A DNA stretch of 64,000 bases from Paraconiothyrium sp. Pb-2020 (GCA_022419385.1 JAJUBI010000001.1:2914001-2978000); one strand, 5' to 3'; shown: positions 1 to 12,921, counted from the stretch's first letter. Notes: a model not told the origin generated them from the letters alone. Numbers and translations: made by a program.

Positions 1-2197
1 TTTGGTGCGGGACGACTGTGCACCGTTCATTCGCAGTTCCTCAATCTCTTCCACCCTAGCTTCATATTGTTTCAACTGCTCCGCCCAAGTCTTTGGCCCG
101 TGACTTGAGCATTTGTGTGCTCCAATGAGATCAAAAGCAATTTCCTTCCCGTCATGTCCGACAACTTGATAGTCTCTGACAGCGGCGAACCGATCTGGAA
201 GGATGATCTCGCCGTGAATCGAGGCCCATGACCATGTTGGTGCATAGAGACCCTTTTGTCGTGTGGAGGGCTGACCATTGCCTTGTTGACAGCCAACCAC
301 ATGCCACGCCAGCTGCTCTTCGAGGTTGCGTTCCCACATTCCGTCAGCGTACCTCTCCTTAAGAGCCCCAATAAGGAAGCGAACGATACCCCAGATAGCA
401 ACGAGCTTATCTACACCAAACGATAAGTGGCACGTCGAGTAATTGTGGACTGCGTTGCGCCAAAACTGCTCCAGAGAGCTATCGACAACTGTCGGTAAGA
501 AGACGTTGAGGTCGGAAGAGTCTTGGAGCTTCCAGCGCCAGTATCTGTCATTGCTGCCGGTGTCCAACGGTTTTGGGAGACCGTCAGGGAAATTTTCGCA
601 TGCGCTCATAGTGGCACAGTCCCAGAATACTTGATTCAGACTGAAATGTATTATGCGCGGTGACAGCAATCGTTCTATATGAGCCGTATCAGTATGTGAT
701 ACAGGTGTAAATGCGAGAATCTGGCCGGGCCTTGCTCTAGTATGCTACCACAAGTGGAAGATTCTTGGCAGAGAGTGTGACAAGTTTCATGTTTATTGGC
801 TCAATGGACTGCTCACCTTGGAAAACCCATCCACGAGTGTTGAGTTGAGTCTGGAGAATTTGCTCTTCCCATAACGCTCTCGGAACAATGCGCCAGATGC
901 CGTTTCCAAAGATCTTGGAGTTTGGACGCCCTTGACATTCAGCATCGAATAGCCTCTTTCCATCCCTGTCCCGAAAGATGCCGTCACGAGCATCCTTGGA
1001 ATCACTAGCAGCGAGGTTGACGAAGGAGCTTCGATAGACTTGGAGCATAAGCGAAGCCTCAAATTGGAAATCTCCTGCTGAGCCTTGTATTATGCACAGA
1101 CCGTCTACCCAGAGATATTGTACGCCGAGCATTCTCGTAGCTTTGATAGCATCCTGAATAGTCAGTGCTAGGGAGCTAATGGCGACTCCTTCGTGCATGA
1201 ACTGGTTTATATTCTCTGCGAGCAGCGTAAGGTTTCTGCTACGTCCCCAACAGTAGCTCAGAGTGGTGTATTGGTTCCGGATGTTGGTGGTACGGCTGTC
1301 GACCAGCACTACGCGATCCTCGTGTTGGTTGAGGTCAAGCAACCGGGTCGGAATGAAACCTTTATCGGCTCGCCCTGCGCAATTGGGGTGGTTGCTGTCG
1401 CACTCATTAATCCAGCTCTTTATTGTCTGCTGAGCTTCCTCGGAGAACGTATGGTTTCCAAACGAGCGCAGCGGCTGCATACGCTGAGGATCTGTCTGAT
1501 CTGTGAGAAAGCACTACTGCTGTATTTGAGGCATCATACCGCTCTGCTGGAAGAGGAAGAAAGTTCGCTCTGACAAATTAACGGTAGCATCGTCCGAAAG
1601 CCTGGAAGCAGACGTCACATTGATAATCTGTCTGAAAACCAATGCAGCCGAGACATCTTCGGTGTCACCAGTACGCTCAGGACTGCGAATATTCCATCGA
1701 TACAAGGGCCAATTCAGTTTTTCCGGGTCCATCATTCTCTCTTGAAGAACATCGTCGCGCAGTTGGACACACAACGTGCAGCCATCCACGGCGGATCGCT
1801 GCAGAGCGCCATAATTATTATGATGCATGCCCCATTTGAGGTCCGTTGTGATTATGCTACTGATGCAGAAATGGCAGAGCCTTTTCTCCACGTTTGGTCG
1901 TGTCCGGGTCAACGGAAATACCCGCTTGGTAAGCGGGACATTCAAGATGTATGGTCCTCGAGAACGATAGGACCCTAGCGAGTCGATCGTGGCACCTCGT
2001 TTGAAAGCCGTGTCGCCGTTACTCTGTGCTTGCGTCCAGCCCCGTCGCGGTCCCAGTCCTGCGATCAGGTCAATATCCTCCTCAGGCTCCGCCACGAAAG
2101 GCGTAGAATCGTCCATGAAGAGTGAATGAATTGGGGCCAATGGAGAAGTCAAGGACGTGGGTGAATAGAATAAATTTGTAGTAGTTGATCGTTGCAT
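1..2197 (-). CDS. HET-domain (heterokaryon incompatibility) protein, 3' end cut by window edge
   Basis: Likely role: HET domains mediate fungal non-self recognition and cell death; no partner is visible here. I read three exons on the minus strand: 2197-1540, 1500-817 and 674 to beyond position 1. Phases join correctly and the frame is open to the edge. The HET core begins near residue 295 with the hallmark TLSYCWG, followed by YLWVDGLCI and the RGWVFQ / ERLLSPRIIHF block, which is restored only if the 142-nt intron 675-816 is removed. Downstream, APTWSWASIHGEI is also typical of HET proteins. The 39-nt intron 1501-1539 is in frame, contains a TAG, starts GTATGA and ends CACAG. The start at 2197 is the first ATG; a second ATG (MDDSTPF) 27 codons in is possible. 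The family assignment is firm; the target specificity is unknown. Confidence 0.9.
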
Positions 2198-2756
2198 TTG
2201 ATTTCATCTGGGGCGGGGTCATCCAATCTAGGCAGACACAGGTTCAGCTTCAGCCTCGCCAAAGCTTTCCACAAAATATGAAAGAACCCTAGACAATCGG
2301 CCAACCCGTCAAGGCCTACATGTTAATTAGAAACATCTTGAGCATTAGAAAAGCGAAAGAAGGCCATATGTTACGTATGGCCTGTCGACTTTTCCGAGAT
2401 CTTGAGATGCATTGTCGCGTGATGTACCAAACTTTCGACTACAAAACTTTTGATTTGCTTTTGCTGGTGGCTACGAGTTCGCACAAAACACCCTGTCAAG
2501 AAAAGGGCTGCAATACACGCATGTGTCGCGAACAAGATGTTGTGTCGATGCCCAAAGTGTCTAGTAGCTTCTATGTGGTGTAGTTAGCGGCTTGGCACTC
2601 GTCGTTGCTCGTGTCTGCGGGAAGCTGCGACTCACGACGAAATTCCAAAACCGTATACCCCCACACAAATCAGTCTCTCCTTCCAACGTTTGTTCTTGAG
2701 AACATACCGCTTACGTTTTCCCATCTTCCTTCATCTGAACCATAATCAACTCAACC
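2198..2756. promoter_or_regulatory. Divergent intergenic region between HET gene and YAG7-like gene
   Basis: 559 bases between two head-to-head genes, so it should hold both promoters. A pyrimidine-rich run (about 2670-2735) lies just upstream of the YAG7-like start. A plus-strand ORF at 2320-2583 has no recognisable content. No defined operator was identified. Confidence 0.5.
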
Positions 2757-4339
2757 ATGGGCGTTGACGTCGTTACAAACCCGCCCGCTGCGTCTGGCGA
2801 GTCGAAGTCGAGCCGTAAGAAGCGTGCGAAGGCCGAGGCCACAGCAGCAACCCCGACTTTGTCCACCACCGAGAAGACGACTTCTGAGCTTGGAGCCAAT
2901 AGCTCTGACGCGGCAGGCAAGGCCAATGGCGGAGACGAGAATGCCTACATTAAGGAGCTTCAGAAGTGAGTAATTGAGAAAGACCGATGTCGCCTGAGTT
3001 GCGGGAAGCGACATATGCTGATGCGAGTTCTCACAGGAATGTTCGCAACGTTAACAAGAAGCTGGTAAGTTTGCCAACGCCCATCAGCCTTACCCGGGCT
3101 TAGCTAAGAATGACAATAGAATGCTATGAGCAAGGTCATCGAAGTCGTTGCCGCGAACCCCGACGTACCGCTTGACGAGCTCGTCTCCACACGCAAGATC
3201 AACGCCGACCAGAAAGCCCAGTATCAGAAGAAGCCGGCCCTCGAAAGCCAGCTTGCACAGTTCGAGGAACAGCTTGCTACATACAAGAAGTTTGAGCAGG
3301 AGCTCCAGACCAAGGCAGCTCAGGAGAAGGAGATACTGCAGAAGGGACACTCGGACGAGCTCGAGAAGCTGAGGGACACTCTGAAGGAGGAAGCTGCGCT
3401 GGAAGTTAAGAAAACTTTCCGTGATCAATTCTTGACCTTGTCCCGCTTCCTTCGCGCTGCGGCTGCTCGGCGCCAGCTTCCTGAAGATGACAGCAACGAG
3501 CTCACCAAGGCTTTTGAGGGTGCACTTCTTCAAGTCTACGGCGGTGATCCTTCTGCCGTGGTGGCCGCGGAGAAGCTGATCGAGGGGTCACACGACAGCG
3601 TGCCTTCAACAGACGGCGAGATCCTCAGCATCACATGTAAGCTCCTTCGGCTAATTCCTCTGATGAGTGATCATACTGATACAGTCTAGACGCCCAGGTC
3701 AAGCAGGCCGCTCTGGACGAAGCTCCTTTCGCCGCCGAGGAAGCATGGGCAGACGACGTTGCACAATCTCACCCCACGGCTCCCGAAACCGACTCAGCAA
3801 GGGCCATTTCCACAGATCCAACGATCGCAAACGCTGGACTGACCGAAATTGAATCAACAACGGGTGCAGTCAATGGCGGGTCAGAGGTAGACGCCCCGAG
3901 CGCTCCTGCTGCCTCAAGCGTCGATGCTGGCGCAGCGAACCAGGCCGGAGGAGACTGGGACAAGCCGGGTCCTGGCTCGGACGACCCTCTCGCAGAGTCA
4001 TTCGAAATCGTTCCTCGCGACCCCGCTGAGACCGAGACGCCAGCTGCGCCTGCCGCCGTCAATCTCACTCAGAGCTGGGCCGATGATACCCCTGAGGCGA
4101 CACACGCAGCTCCAGCAGCTGCGAACGATGGATTCCACGAGGTGCATCACAACCGTGGACGTGGACGAGGCGGACACCAAGGCGAGGGTCGAGGTGGATA
4201 TGGTGGAAGGGGAAGGGGCGGCCCGCGTGGTGACTTCCGCGGACGGGGTCGTGGACGTGGTCGCGGTGACGGCTTTCGTGGCGGTCCTCGAGGAGGTGGA
4301 GGTTTCCGCGGAAACCGGGGCGATGCGTCGCAGCAGTAA
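2757..4339 (+). CDS. YAG7-like protein with N-terminal coiled coil and C-terminal RGG repeats
   Basis: Four exons (2757-2965, 3037-3064, 3120-3636, 3690-4339) close in frame to a 467-residue protein. The N-terminus is Ala/Lys-rich and carries a basic KKRAKAE stretch. It is followed by NVRNVNKKL and a segment with VIEVVAANPDVPLDELV and a charged coiled coil (Lys/Glu/Gln-rich, roughly residues 115-190), as in fungal YAG7-like dimerisation-domain proteins. The middle is Ala/Asp/Glu-rich and acidic. The last 65 residues are RGG/RGRG repeats, a typical RNA-binding tail. Known context: yeast Yag7 is a poorly understood cytoplasmic protein found with ribosome/RNA-associated factors. The donors GTGAGT, GTAAGT and GTAAGC and matching acceptors support the model. 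The gene looks intact and ordinary. The exact role is not shown by the sequence. Confidence 0.85.
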
Positions 4340-6171
4340 GGTTAGGTAGCACGTGCCCCTTCTCTTCTCCGCACACTTTTGCATGATTGGAAATGGGGGT
4401 TTGAAAGTTTGGTCCGCAATTTGGTTGGGGTCGCTACTTTCGCTGTTTTACTACACTGGTGTACTGGCATGTTTGGAACATCTGTCTGCGCGGATTGCAT
4501 GAAAAGAGGGCATCCTCAAGCATTACACGAAAGTGCATTGATGTTTGTACAGCTAGTCAGCATTCTCACAGCATAGCATCGGAGCCTTGGGTTCTTGGGT
4601 TTCCTCGGGTTTTGGGCCATTTTGTAACATAGTGGCTACGGGATGCGGGTGCTCAAAATCAATGGTCTTGTAACAATATGCGAAGACGCAAGTCTTACTC
4701 CCGCTGCTGGTGATCGGCCTTGTGTGTAACGTCTGATGACTGCGCAAACCGCGCAGATGATGGAGCTCGGGCCGATCGACCTGCAGTATGACGACGCGGA
4801 GAATAGCGGTCAGGGGTGCATCGTTGGGCTGAGATAGGCGAGTGGAGATGCGGAAGCCAAGGTGGCTACCCGCTCCTTTGTAGGAAGGACGCCGTATGGA
4901 CAAGACGCCATCGAGAGTAAGTGCAGATACACAGACGCTGCAGCGTCATCCTATTGCGATAGACCGACAGTTTTCATCCTCGTGAAACCACCATCCCATT
5001 CAGCGTGTGGTTGAGGTGTGCAGCTTGCGAGTGGAAGTTTCCAACAGTGCGCGACTGTAGCCGGGGATGCACCCCTACGAAGTTCTGTCCCGATGCATTT
5101 CGTGCAGATTTAGTTATACTACGCGATGATAACTAGTTCTGGTGTAACTGGATCTCTTTAGTACTTTTGCTTCCTGTTCCGGAGATGCTTTTACGCCGCA
5201 TAACGACGGTCACTGAACGTCATCTGTGCAACCTTTGATCAACAACGCTTGCATTACTCCAATGAAGAATATTTGACGGTAAATATGTATGCTGCAACCT
5301 GGTTCTCACCTCCAAAGTCGGAATTCTTGCCGTTTGGTTCAGGAAGCGGATTCGCAAAGCTATGCGCTAGTGCGTTTACCCCAGACGTAAAACGGTGTTC
5401 TAGCATGCGCATCGCCTGTACAGCGCTTCAGAGGACCCTGGCGCAAAGCCCCAACATAGGAGGTATTCCACATCTGACACTGTGAGATGCGTTGCCCTTG
5501 AATCTGCTTGCAAATGCAGGTCATCAAAAAAAGGACACACCAGGATGTCAAGACTGGGATGTTGACTCCTGGCATCTGGTGGGACATTCATTGTGTGTAC
5601 CTGGCATGCATGTTGTGGCTTGCATCTGATAAGATTGAGATCTAGAACGGGATGACGTGCGTGAACTGCAAACGTGTATCGCAGTGCCCGCTGGAAAGCC
5701 ACTCGCAAAATTCGATCAGAATGAGCAATCACAGCACCAGTCTGAATTCCTGTAGGACGCACCGCTTTTCTACGAACTCTGCCTGTCCACAGAAGTGCAT
5801 GTCCATAACCGGAGTGTTCAGCTTGGGCCGAACCATGGGCTGATCTTCGTTCCACTGAGTCTTGCGCTAGCCGAATAGGGCTGCGATTGGTCCGAGCGGG
5901 ACTCGCAGGCTCGCACCTCCTCAACCTGCACTTGCAGGCCAAAACCCTACCACTCGTCCATCCGCCCCTCGAACGCCCCCATACGACTTTCGTGAGACTC
6001 CACGAGCTTATGCGACGACCGTGAACGAGTCGTTGGTGCTGTATTATACTGCACAGCGCTGCGTGGCGACGACGGATGCCGCCCTCGCGAACGTGCGCGC
6101 CGCCCGCCAGCCTCACCTACCATTCGCATCGAGTCCACCCACGCCGCCTATAGCACTCGTCGCTGCCCGCA
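4340..6171. other. Intergenic region, no supported gene
   Basis: 1.8 kb between the YAG7-like gene and the demethylase gene. It should include the 3' UTR of the former and a long 5' region of the latter. Several open frames (4553-4903 and 5400-6116, both minus) show no domain, no splice support and biased but unstructured composition, so I treat them as chance. No repeat was noticed. The last 150 bases are pyrimidine- and CG-rich, as expected for a promoter and 5' UTR. Confidence 0.5.
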
Positions 6172-9100
6172 ATGGAGGCGCCTGCGGCCGCACCGCTGTC
6201 TGCACCTGCAGAGGTCGTACCATCGGTCGAGACGCCCACCCACCACGATAAACATGAAGATCCCGCGAACAAACCTGCGTTGACTCCGCCGACGAGCGAA
6301 GATATGGACAAGCGGGACGAAAGAATGTCGTCGGAGTTGTCTGAACTAGACAGTGACGACGGCGAGGACATTGAGCCCGACCATTACTGGGACGGTGGCA
6401 AAATACCTGTGTTCAAGCCGGTACGTTTGCATACCTTCTAGAGTATTGCTACGCTGCAAAAGGAGCTTGCGCTCTCTGCGGCTAGCTACGAAATGTTTGC
6501 GCAACTCGGCAATGGATTGCTGATAGCTTGGTGCTGCAGACAATGGACCAGTTTCGCAACTTCCGACGATTCATCGACAAGATCGACAAACACGGCATGA
6601 AATCCGGGATCGTCAAAGTCATTCCCCCAACCGAATGGTAAGCGCTCTTGCACTTCGAAGCTCGGCAAGCTCAATTCACTGACCATTGTTGTAGGCGCGA
6701 CTCGCTTCCCGATCTGACCGAAGCCGTGAAGACGATCAAAGTCAAGAACCCCATTACGCAAGAGTTTGCTGGTCAGCATGGAATCTACACACAGGCGAAC
6801 ATCGAAAGCAACGATCATACAATCTGCCCGAATGGAAGGCAGTGACAGAGGAAGCTCATCACCAACCGCCGGTCAAGCGGGGCGAGCGTCGGAGAGCTGC
6901 CGCAGAAGCCCCGTCGCGCAACCGCTCCACCAGAGCTCAGACCAACCCCGCAAACGCCGATGGCGCCTCTCCTGCCCCGAAACGTGGACCTGGCCGACCG
7001 CGACGTGGCCGCGCTGCCAAGAAAGAGGAGGTCGTCGATGATGATGACACTGCTTCGATTGATGTTCCACCGACGCCCAAGTCCCCTGGCGCCGAGGAGG
7101 ACAAGAAGACGTCGGTCAGGAAGATCAAGGAAGAGGAACTCGATGAGTCGCCCGTCCGGTCACGCGGCCGCCAGCCTCGCGGTCGTCAGCCACGAGGTGA
7201 CACGAAGAAATCGACCGCATCCCGCCGAATGAATAATAGGACCGCAATGGCAGACTATGTCGACGAGGCCGCCTTCGAGGATTTTGACTACCATCTCGAG
7301 AACGTTTCTGAATTCAGTGCTGAGCGTTGCAAAGAACTGGAGGAGAACTACTGGAAGACCGTCAACTTCGGCCAACCAATGTATGGAGCCGACATGCCTG
7401 GATCCCTGTTCGACGAACGAACGACGAGCTGGAATGTTGCAAAGCTTCCCAATTTACTCGACGTGCTCGGGACTAAAGTCCCCGGTGTCAATACCGCCTA
7501 CCTGTATCTGGGCATGTGGAAGGCAACTTTCGCATGGCATCTGGAAGATGTCGATCTGTACAGTATCAACTACATTCATTTCGGTGCTCCCAAGCAATGG
7601 TACAGTATCTCTCAAGCAGATGCTCGAAAGTTCGAGGCAGCGATGAAGCAAATATGGCCGAACGATGCGAAGAATTGCTCGCAGTTCTTGCGCCACAAAA
7701 CATATCTTATATCACCTGAGAAGCTTGAAAAGAATTTCGGCATCAAAGTAAACCGGTTGGTGCATTACGAGGGCGAGTTCGTTATTACGTATCCTTACGG
7801 ATACCACTCTGGCTACAACATCGGCTACAACTGCGCTGAATCAGTCAATTTCGCAAACGAATCATGGCTGAGTTATGGTAGAATTGCCAAGAAGTGCGAG
7901 TGCGAGTCGGACAGTGTTTGGGTCGATGTCAATGAGATTGAACGCAAGCTGCGCGGCGAACCGACACCTGAATACATTGAAGAGACAGATTCTGAGGGAG
8001 AAGATGAAGTTGATCATTTACCAAGTCCTCCGCCGAGCGTTGCTGGGAAGGGCAGAAGCAAAGCTGGCCGTAAACCTGCCGGCAACAAGCGCAAGCGGGG
8101 CAACAAGGAACCTGAAGAAGCGCCCAAGCCGAAGAAAGTGCGCCGTATTCGCATTCGTATCAAGGTGCCTGGTCGGGGAATGCCTTGCATTTTATGTCCT
8201 AACGATGTTGAGTACGACGAACTATTGCCCACAGACAACGGTATGAAGGCGCATCGCATCTGCGCAGATTACACCCCCGAAACGTACATCCTACAGAAGA
8301 ACGGCGTGGAGACTATTTGCAACGTCTCCAACATTGGAAAAGACCGGCTGGAGCTCAAGTGTAACTACTGCCGCTCGAAACGTGGAGCTGTCTTCCAATG
8401 TTCGCAGAAGAAGTGCACTAGGGCTTTCCACGCTACTTGCGCTATGGCCGCAGGTGTCCAGGTCGATCTCGGGCCAATGCCCACTTTCGACGAAGAAGGC
8501 ACCGAATACTACTACGATGGTTACGACTTCCGATGCCGCTTCCATCGGCCGAAGAAAAGGAACAACAAGACTGTGGATGTGGATTATTTGGAGAAAGACA
8601 AGTTTATCATGAACTACGCAAAGGGTCTCAAACCAAAGGACGCCATCCAGTTCCAGTACGTTGGTGGGGAGATGTACCAGATTTATGGCGGTCTGGTAGT
8701 TGAGAACCGTTCTGGAGAACAAGCTTTACTCGTGGATGTTCTACCTGACGGTGACCGCGTGGAAGTCGAGTGGAAATACATCCTGAAGCTCGCTCCAGAA
8801 GACTCGCAGCGACCGAAGCCTTCTGCTAACGCCAAACCGCTGCCGGACCATCTCAAAGAAAATGATGCCTCTCTCGACATCAGCAACCGCACGGATGGCG
8901 TTCCTGAGATGGGTGATCCGTTCCATGACCCCAACTCGAATCAGAAATGGGCCGAGTTCAATACCGCTGAGTCCGTGGTCCAGAAAGTCGCCAAAGTGGA
9001 CGTGAACAAGCCCGACCATTTATGGTTTTATCTTGGAAAGAAATCAACTGAAGCTCGACCGCAGTATACGCACGACCTATCGAAATGTGTGCACAACCCC

Positions 9101-10561
9101 AAGAGCAACTTCCTGGACACAGTCAAACCTCCACCACCAGCCATTCCTCATTACCAATACCAGCAACGATCTTATCCTGCGTCATACCCCATCAAGCCTG
9201 CGCCTGTTTCTACCTATGGTATCCCACCTCGAACGCCGACGCCGCAGCAGCAGCAACCTAAACCTTACCAATACAAGCCGAAAGAGTCAATGATGCATAC
9301 TTTCAGAGCTCCAGCGTACAATCCTGACACGCGCAAAAACCCCAATTCGCCTGTTGCACATCAACCCAATGTTACGTACGACCATCGGGCTGCTGGCTCT
9401 CCCTATGGGCAATCAGCCTACCAACAAAGCTATCACTCTTCACGACCATCACAGGGCGGTTACATACCTTATGCTCCGCCACAATCGTACTCTGCCAACG
9501 CGAAGTCGACAACGACGAGCAAGCCGCCGCCGCCACTTACTGGTGTACATCATTATGCCCAAGCGCCTCCGTCATCGGCGATACCGCCAAATTCATATCA
9601 ACTACCTCCTTTGCCATACTCGCACAGCCAAGGACCGGTGCCACGTCCAGTCTACAGTCCACCTGCAGGCCGACCTGGCTCACAAACACAGCCATATCAC
9701 GGCGGCGCGCCAGCTTCCCAGACAATGAGTAACCCCACTGGGACCTCCAAAACTCCAATGTACGCCACAATGCATTCCTCCCTTTCCGCACAACCCCCTT
9801 CGTCGCAAGCTGAATATCTTGCCTACGTGACAAAATATCCCTATCTGAAAAACGCCTTCCTAAGGAGAGCAAAAACTTACATATCTCCTTATAGTCCAAA
9901 CGGGGGATTTACGCCTGAGTGGGCGCCCAAGGTACCCTCCGCTTCCAGCGGTCCATTAAACATGATGCCGCCTATGCGACCGGGCCAGCCCAGCCCAGGC
10001 CTGGGCCTGAACTTCGGTGGAACGACATCATCAAGCCTACCAATGCCGAGGCCGACCGCACAGTTCCAGTCGCCAGATGCCTTTCGACAAGACCTGAACA
10101 AAGCACCTAGACCACTATCTGGGGCGCCGAAGTGGGAGACAATGCTCAAACATCTTGGGACTACGGCTGGACAGCCCGCCCCATCAAACGCGACGACTTC
10201 GCACGGTCCTCTACCTGCTTTGGCTCCAGCTCTGATCAGCAGGCCCGGATCTGACGGTCCTCCTGCTCTTGCCCCTTCACCCATTTCACCGCAACCTCCA
10301 AGCACTTCGCAGCAACCGACCAAAAGTGTGTCGCCTTTAGCCATTGATCCTGCTCTGCAGGGCCATATTCTACCGTTGCCACAACCGAGCGCAGTTTCGC
10401 AGCCGATACCGTCTCCGCTTGGCGAAAATCCAAAGACCCCTCAGCGGCCAGAGTATAGCCCCATCAGCGACAATGGGGAAACGAAACCGACACCCTTGGC
10501 AGCGGCACCGTCGAATGCAGTGCCGCCAGCGCACACGGGGGAGACTTGGAGGTATAGTTAG
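6172..10561 (+). CDS. JmjN/JmjC/extended-PHD histone lysine demethylase (KDM4/JMJD2-like), apparent 1-nt frameshift
   Basis: Fe(II)/2-oxoglutarate histone demethylase, expected to act on H3K9/H3K36 methyl marks in the nucleus. Exons 6172-6420, 6540-6637 and 6695-10561. Exons 1-2 encode JmjN (IPVFKPTMDQFRNFRRFID...). The JmjC domain lies at about 7430-7920, with the metal motif WHLED near 7535 and the second His in YGYHSGYNIGYNCAESVN near 7800. An extended PHD (CILCPND ... CNYCRSKRGAVFQC ... HATCAMAAG) lies at about 8180-8480. The C-terminal 550 residues are Pro/Gln/Ser-rich and disordered. The frame through exon 3 changes near 6804-6808: the upstream frame reads TQANIE and the downstream frame resumes as KQRSYNLPEWK, consistent with one missing A in GAAAG. 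No intron can explain it. If real, it truncates the protein before JmjC; if a sequencing error, the gene is intact. A. nidulans KdmA is a named family member. Confidence 0.9.
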
Positions 10562-10933
10562 CATATACTGCGATCTCGTTCGCAGAGTTGGCGTTTGTTA
10601 GGGATGTCGTGGGTATTACGCGGTTTTAGGCGTTCTGGCGTGACCGCATCGCCAGATGTGTACGAGTACAACACATGGTTTTATGAACGGACTAATGGTT
10701 AATGCGTACGGCTCTCAATTACAAGTCGCTCAGGCGTTTTTGAGAGATTTGCTATCGGAGTCTAGGTTAGCATCAGGGATAATATAGGAACGGTGCATGG
10801 ATGCAACAACTCCACAAAGGCGTAGCAGTGTAGTATGAATACATGTTTGTTCTGCTTGGTAATTTCATTGTCTGATCCGTTTCTGCACCTGTTCGCTAAT
10901 GTTGTGTACGACAGCCCTGAACAACCATGCCTA
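10562..10933. other. Convergent 3' intergenic region
   Basis: 372 bases between two tail-to-tail genes. It should contain both 3' UTRs and terminators. Nothing else is visible. Confidence 0.4.
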
Positions 10934-12831
10934 TCAGTGCCCATTAACCCCATTGGCACCGTTTGGAACCTCCTTCCCGGTCATCTGATTCAATTTCCCT
11001 TCCTCTCCTTTGAATTCACCCCTCTCCACCATCCTCTGCTGCCACGGCAACGCCTCCCTCGCCGGCACCGCAGGCCCCACCTCCCCACCCTCGCTCCTCC
11101 TCTCCTTCCACGCATCCACCTCCCTCTTCTCAATAAAATTACCATGCAACCCCAATCTCAGCTTGACCGGCAAGTGCACTGCAGCAAGTGGGCCCTGCGC
11201 CAAATTCTGCGCGTCAAAAATCAAGATGTCATTGCGCAGCACATCGAGGTGGTTCAGCAAAGCCATGAGATACCCTTCACCCTCAGCCGTACTCCCTTCT
11301 TTCGGCACGAAGACGGGTTCTTGGAACGTGCACGTGGGACCCGCCCACCACGTATCCTTCCTCCCCGTGTCCCACTCGTAGTGCCCGATGACGTTGAAGA
11401 GGCCGCCGGCCGGGGGCCCGCATTTTGCGAAGTCGTAGGGCTTAGACGGGTCGATGTTGCACTGCCAGAAGTGGTTGTATCTCTTGGTCAGCACGCGGTC
11501 GTCTATGCGGGAGAACTCGCCGTTTATGCCGTAGATGCGGGCGGGTTGTACGCGTGTGTGGGTCGGGGTTTTCGGATCGAAGACCCAGCGGTAGGTGTCG
11601 GAGACGAGCTTATTGCGTTGGAGGAGGGTGCTGGGTGTGGGCGTTGGGGTGTCCGGTGGGAAGAAGAAGAAGACGTTGTCTGAGGCGACGGTTAGGTCGC
11701 AGACGATGTGGCCGTTTTCGTCCTCGTAGCTGCCTGCTACGTGGCCGTGGAAGCCTGGGTGCGTTAGAGCGAAGACATTATAAATGGCGTCAGGAATACG
11801 TACCATTGTCTGCGCGAAGCCATACGATGTCTTCGGGCTTGCCGTTGCGGCGAGGTACAATACCGTACCACTGGTCCTCATTTGGATCCCATGCAAATTT
11901 GTTGCCGCCCTTCTTCAGCCGCTCTTCGTTGACTTTTATGGGTGTCAAAGGCAGAATGAGATAGTTCTTCGTAAGCGCGCAGTCATGTATCATGCCGCAA
12001 AAAGGCGCCTTGTACCAGCATTCTTCCGTTTTCTTCCCATCCTTGTCGATGGTATACACCACAATATCGCAGCTCGCATCATGCCCATTACCACCGGCTT
12101 CGTACCCAAAGCAAACCATCTCGCCAGTATCCGGATCAAACTTCGGATGCGCAGTGAACGTCGGAGCCAGCACTTGCCCATCAAAGTCATACCTTCCAAT
12201 CGTCTCCAAAGTAGTAGGGTTCATGGCAAAGGGCGGCCCATCCTCCTTCGTCGCCAGCAGCACGCCCCGCCAGAAAACAATATTCGTATTCGACGCCGTC
12301 CGGATGATCCCCTTCACCATCTCATTATCCGTATACGGATTCCTATACTTCCCCAGCAGCGCCTTCCTTGCTGTTCTCTCCGCCTTGAAGCGATCCGTGT
12401 GCACAAACCGTTGCTTGAAGTCGACGTGCCCGTTCTCAAATTTGAACGCCGAGACTGAGCCATCGCCGTTGAAGTGGATGTCTTCTTCGAAGAGGGGTGG
12501 GAATTGGTGGTCTGGCTGCACGCGGTAGAAGGTCCCGTTGATGTCTTTTGGTATTGTGCCCGAGGTCTCGCATTCGAAGATGTCGGCTTCTAACCGGGAG
12601 GGCTTGTTGAAACCTTGGAAGAAACCCGTGTCGGGGAATTTCACTTGGTCGCCGGATTGGTTTCCTTCGTGGTAGGCTGGGAGGGGGCGCTGCGAGGGAG
12701 AAGATGTGCGCCATGATGGAGGCTGGATAACGATAGGTTTTCAGACGCTGTGCTAGCAACGCGACCTAAATCATTAGAGGACATACAAGAGACGTCCAAT
12801 CCATGTTGTCTTGTGACAGAAAGCTCGGCAT
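10934..12831 (-). CDS. Carotenoid-oxygenase family dioxygenase (lignostilbene/stilbene-cleaving type)
   Basis: Non-haem Fe(II) dioxygenase of the RPE65/CCD family, which cleaves a C=C bond in carotenoids or stilbenes to give two aldehydes. Exons on the minus strand: 12831-12787, 12689-11804 and 11754-10934. They sum to 584 codons including stop, so 583 residues, a normal family length. Visible metal-ligand histidines are in TAHPKFD, CGMIHDCAL, GFHGHVAGSY (intact only after removing the 49-nt intron 11755-11803) and a C-terminal LHGNFI. The first small exon is inferred from a GTATGT donor and a CTCGCAG acceptor, because the main exon has no in-frame ATG; this N-terminus is tentative. The gene is divergent from the amidohydrolase gene at 13230, with two CGG-N10-CCG sites in the shared promoter. 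The neighbouring dehydrogenase and decarboxylase-like enzyme favour a stilbene or phenylpropanoid substrate over carotenoids, but that is inference. Confidence 0.9.
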
Positions 12832-12921
12832 GTCGTTCTACTGCAGGGCATCCTCCAAAACCCGGGCGATGTGGGGAACATGTAGCGCGGGGTAGCGAGT
12901 CGTGAATGCGAATGTGTATGC

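Noticed and set aside
2757..4339. YAG7-like gene as an RNA helicase or fibrillarin-like protein because of RGG repeats
   Set aside because: No helicase or methyltransferase motifs; the coiled-coil N-terminal half fits YAG7-like proteins better.
4553..4903. 116-codon minus-strand ORF
   Set aside because: No recognisable motif and no neighbouring exon; composition fits non-coding sequence.
5400..6116. 238-codon minus-strand ORF upstream of the demethylase
   Set aside because: Arg/Ala/His-rich with no domain, no signal, no splice support, and it covers the expected promoter and 5' UTR; likely chance in CG-rich DNA.
12436..12759. Alternative N-terminus MAHIFSLAAPPPS for the dioxygenase
   Set aside because: It resembles family N-termini but is out of frame with the main exon; a GTATGT donor and CTCGCAG acceptor give an in-frame first exon instead. 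The point remains tentative.
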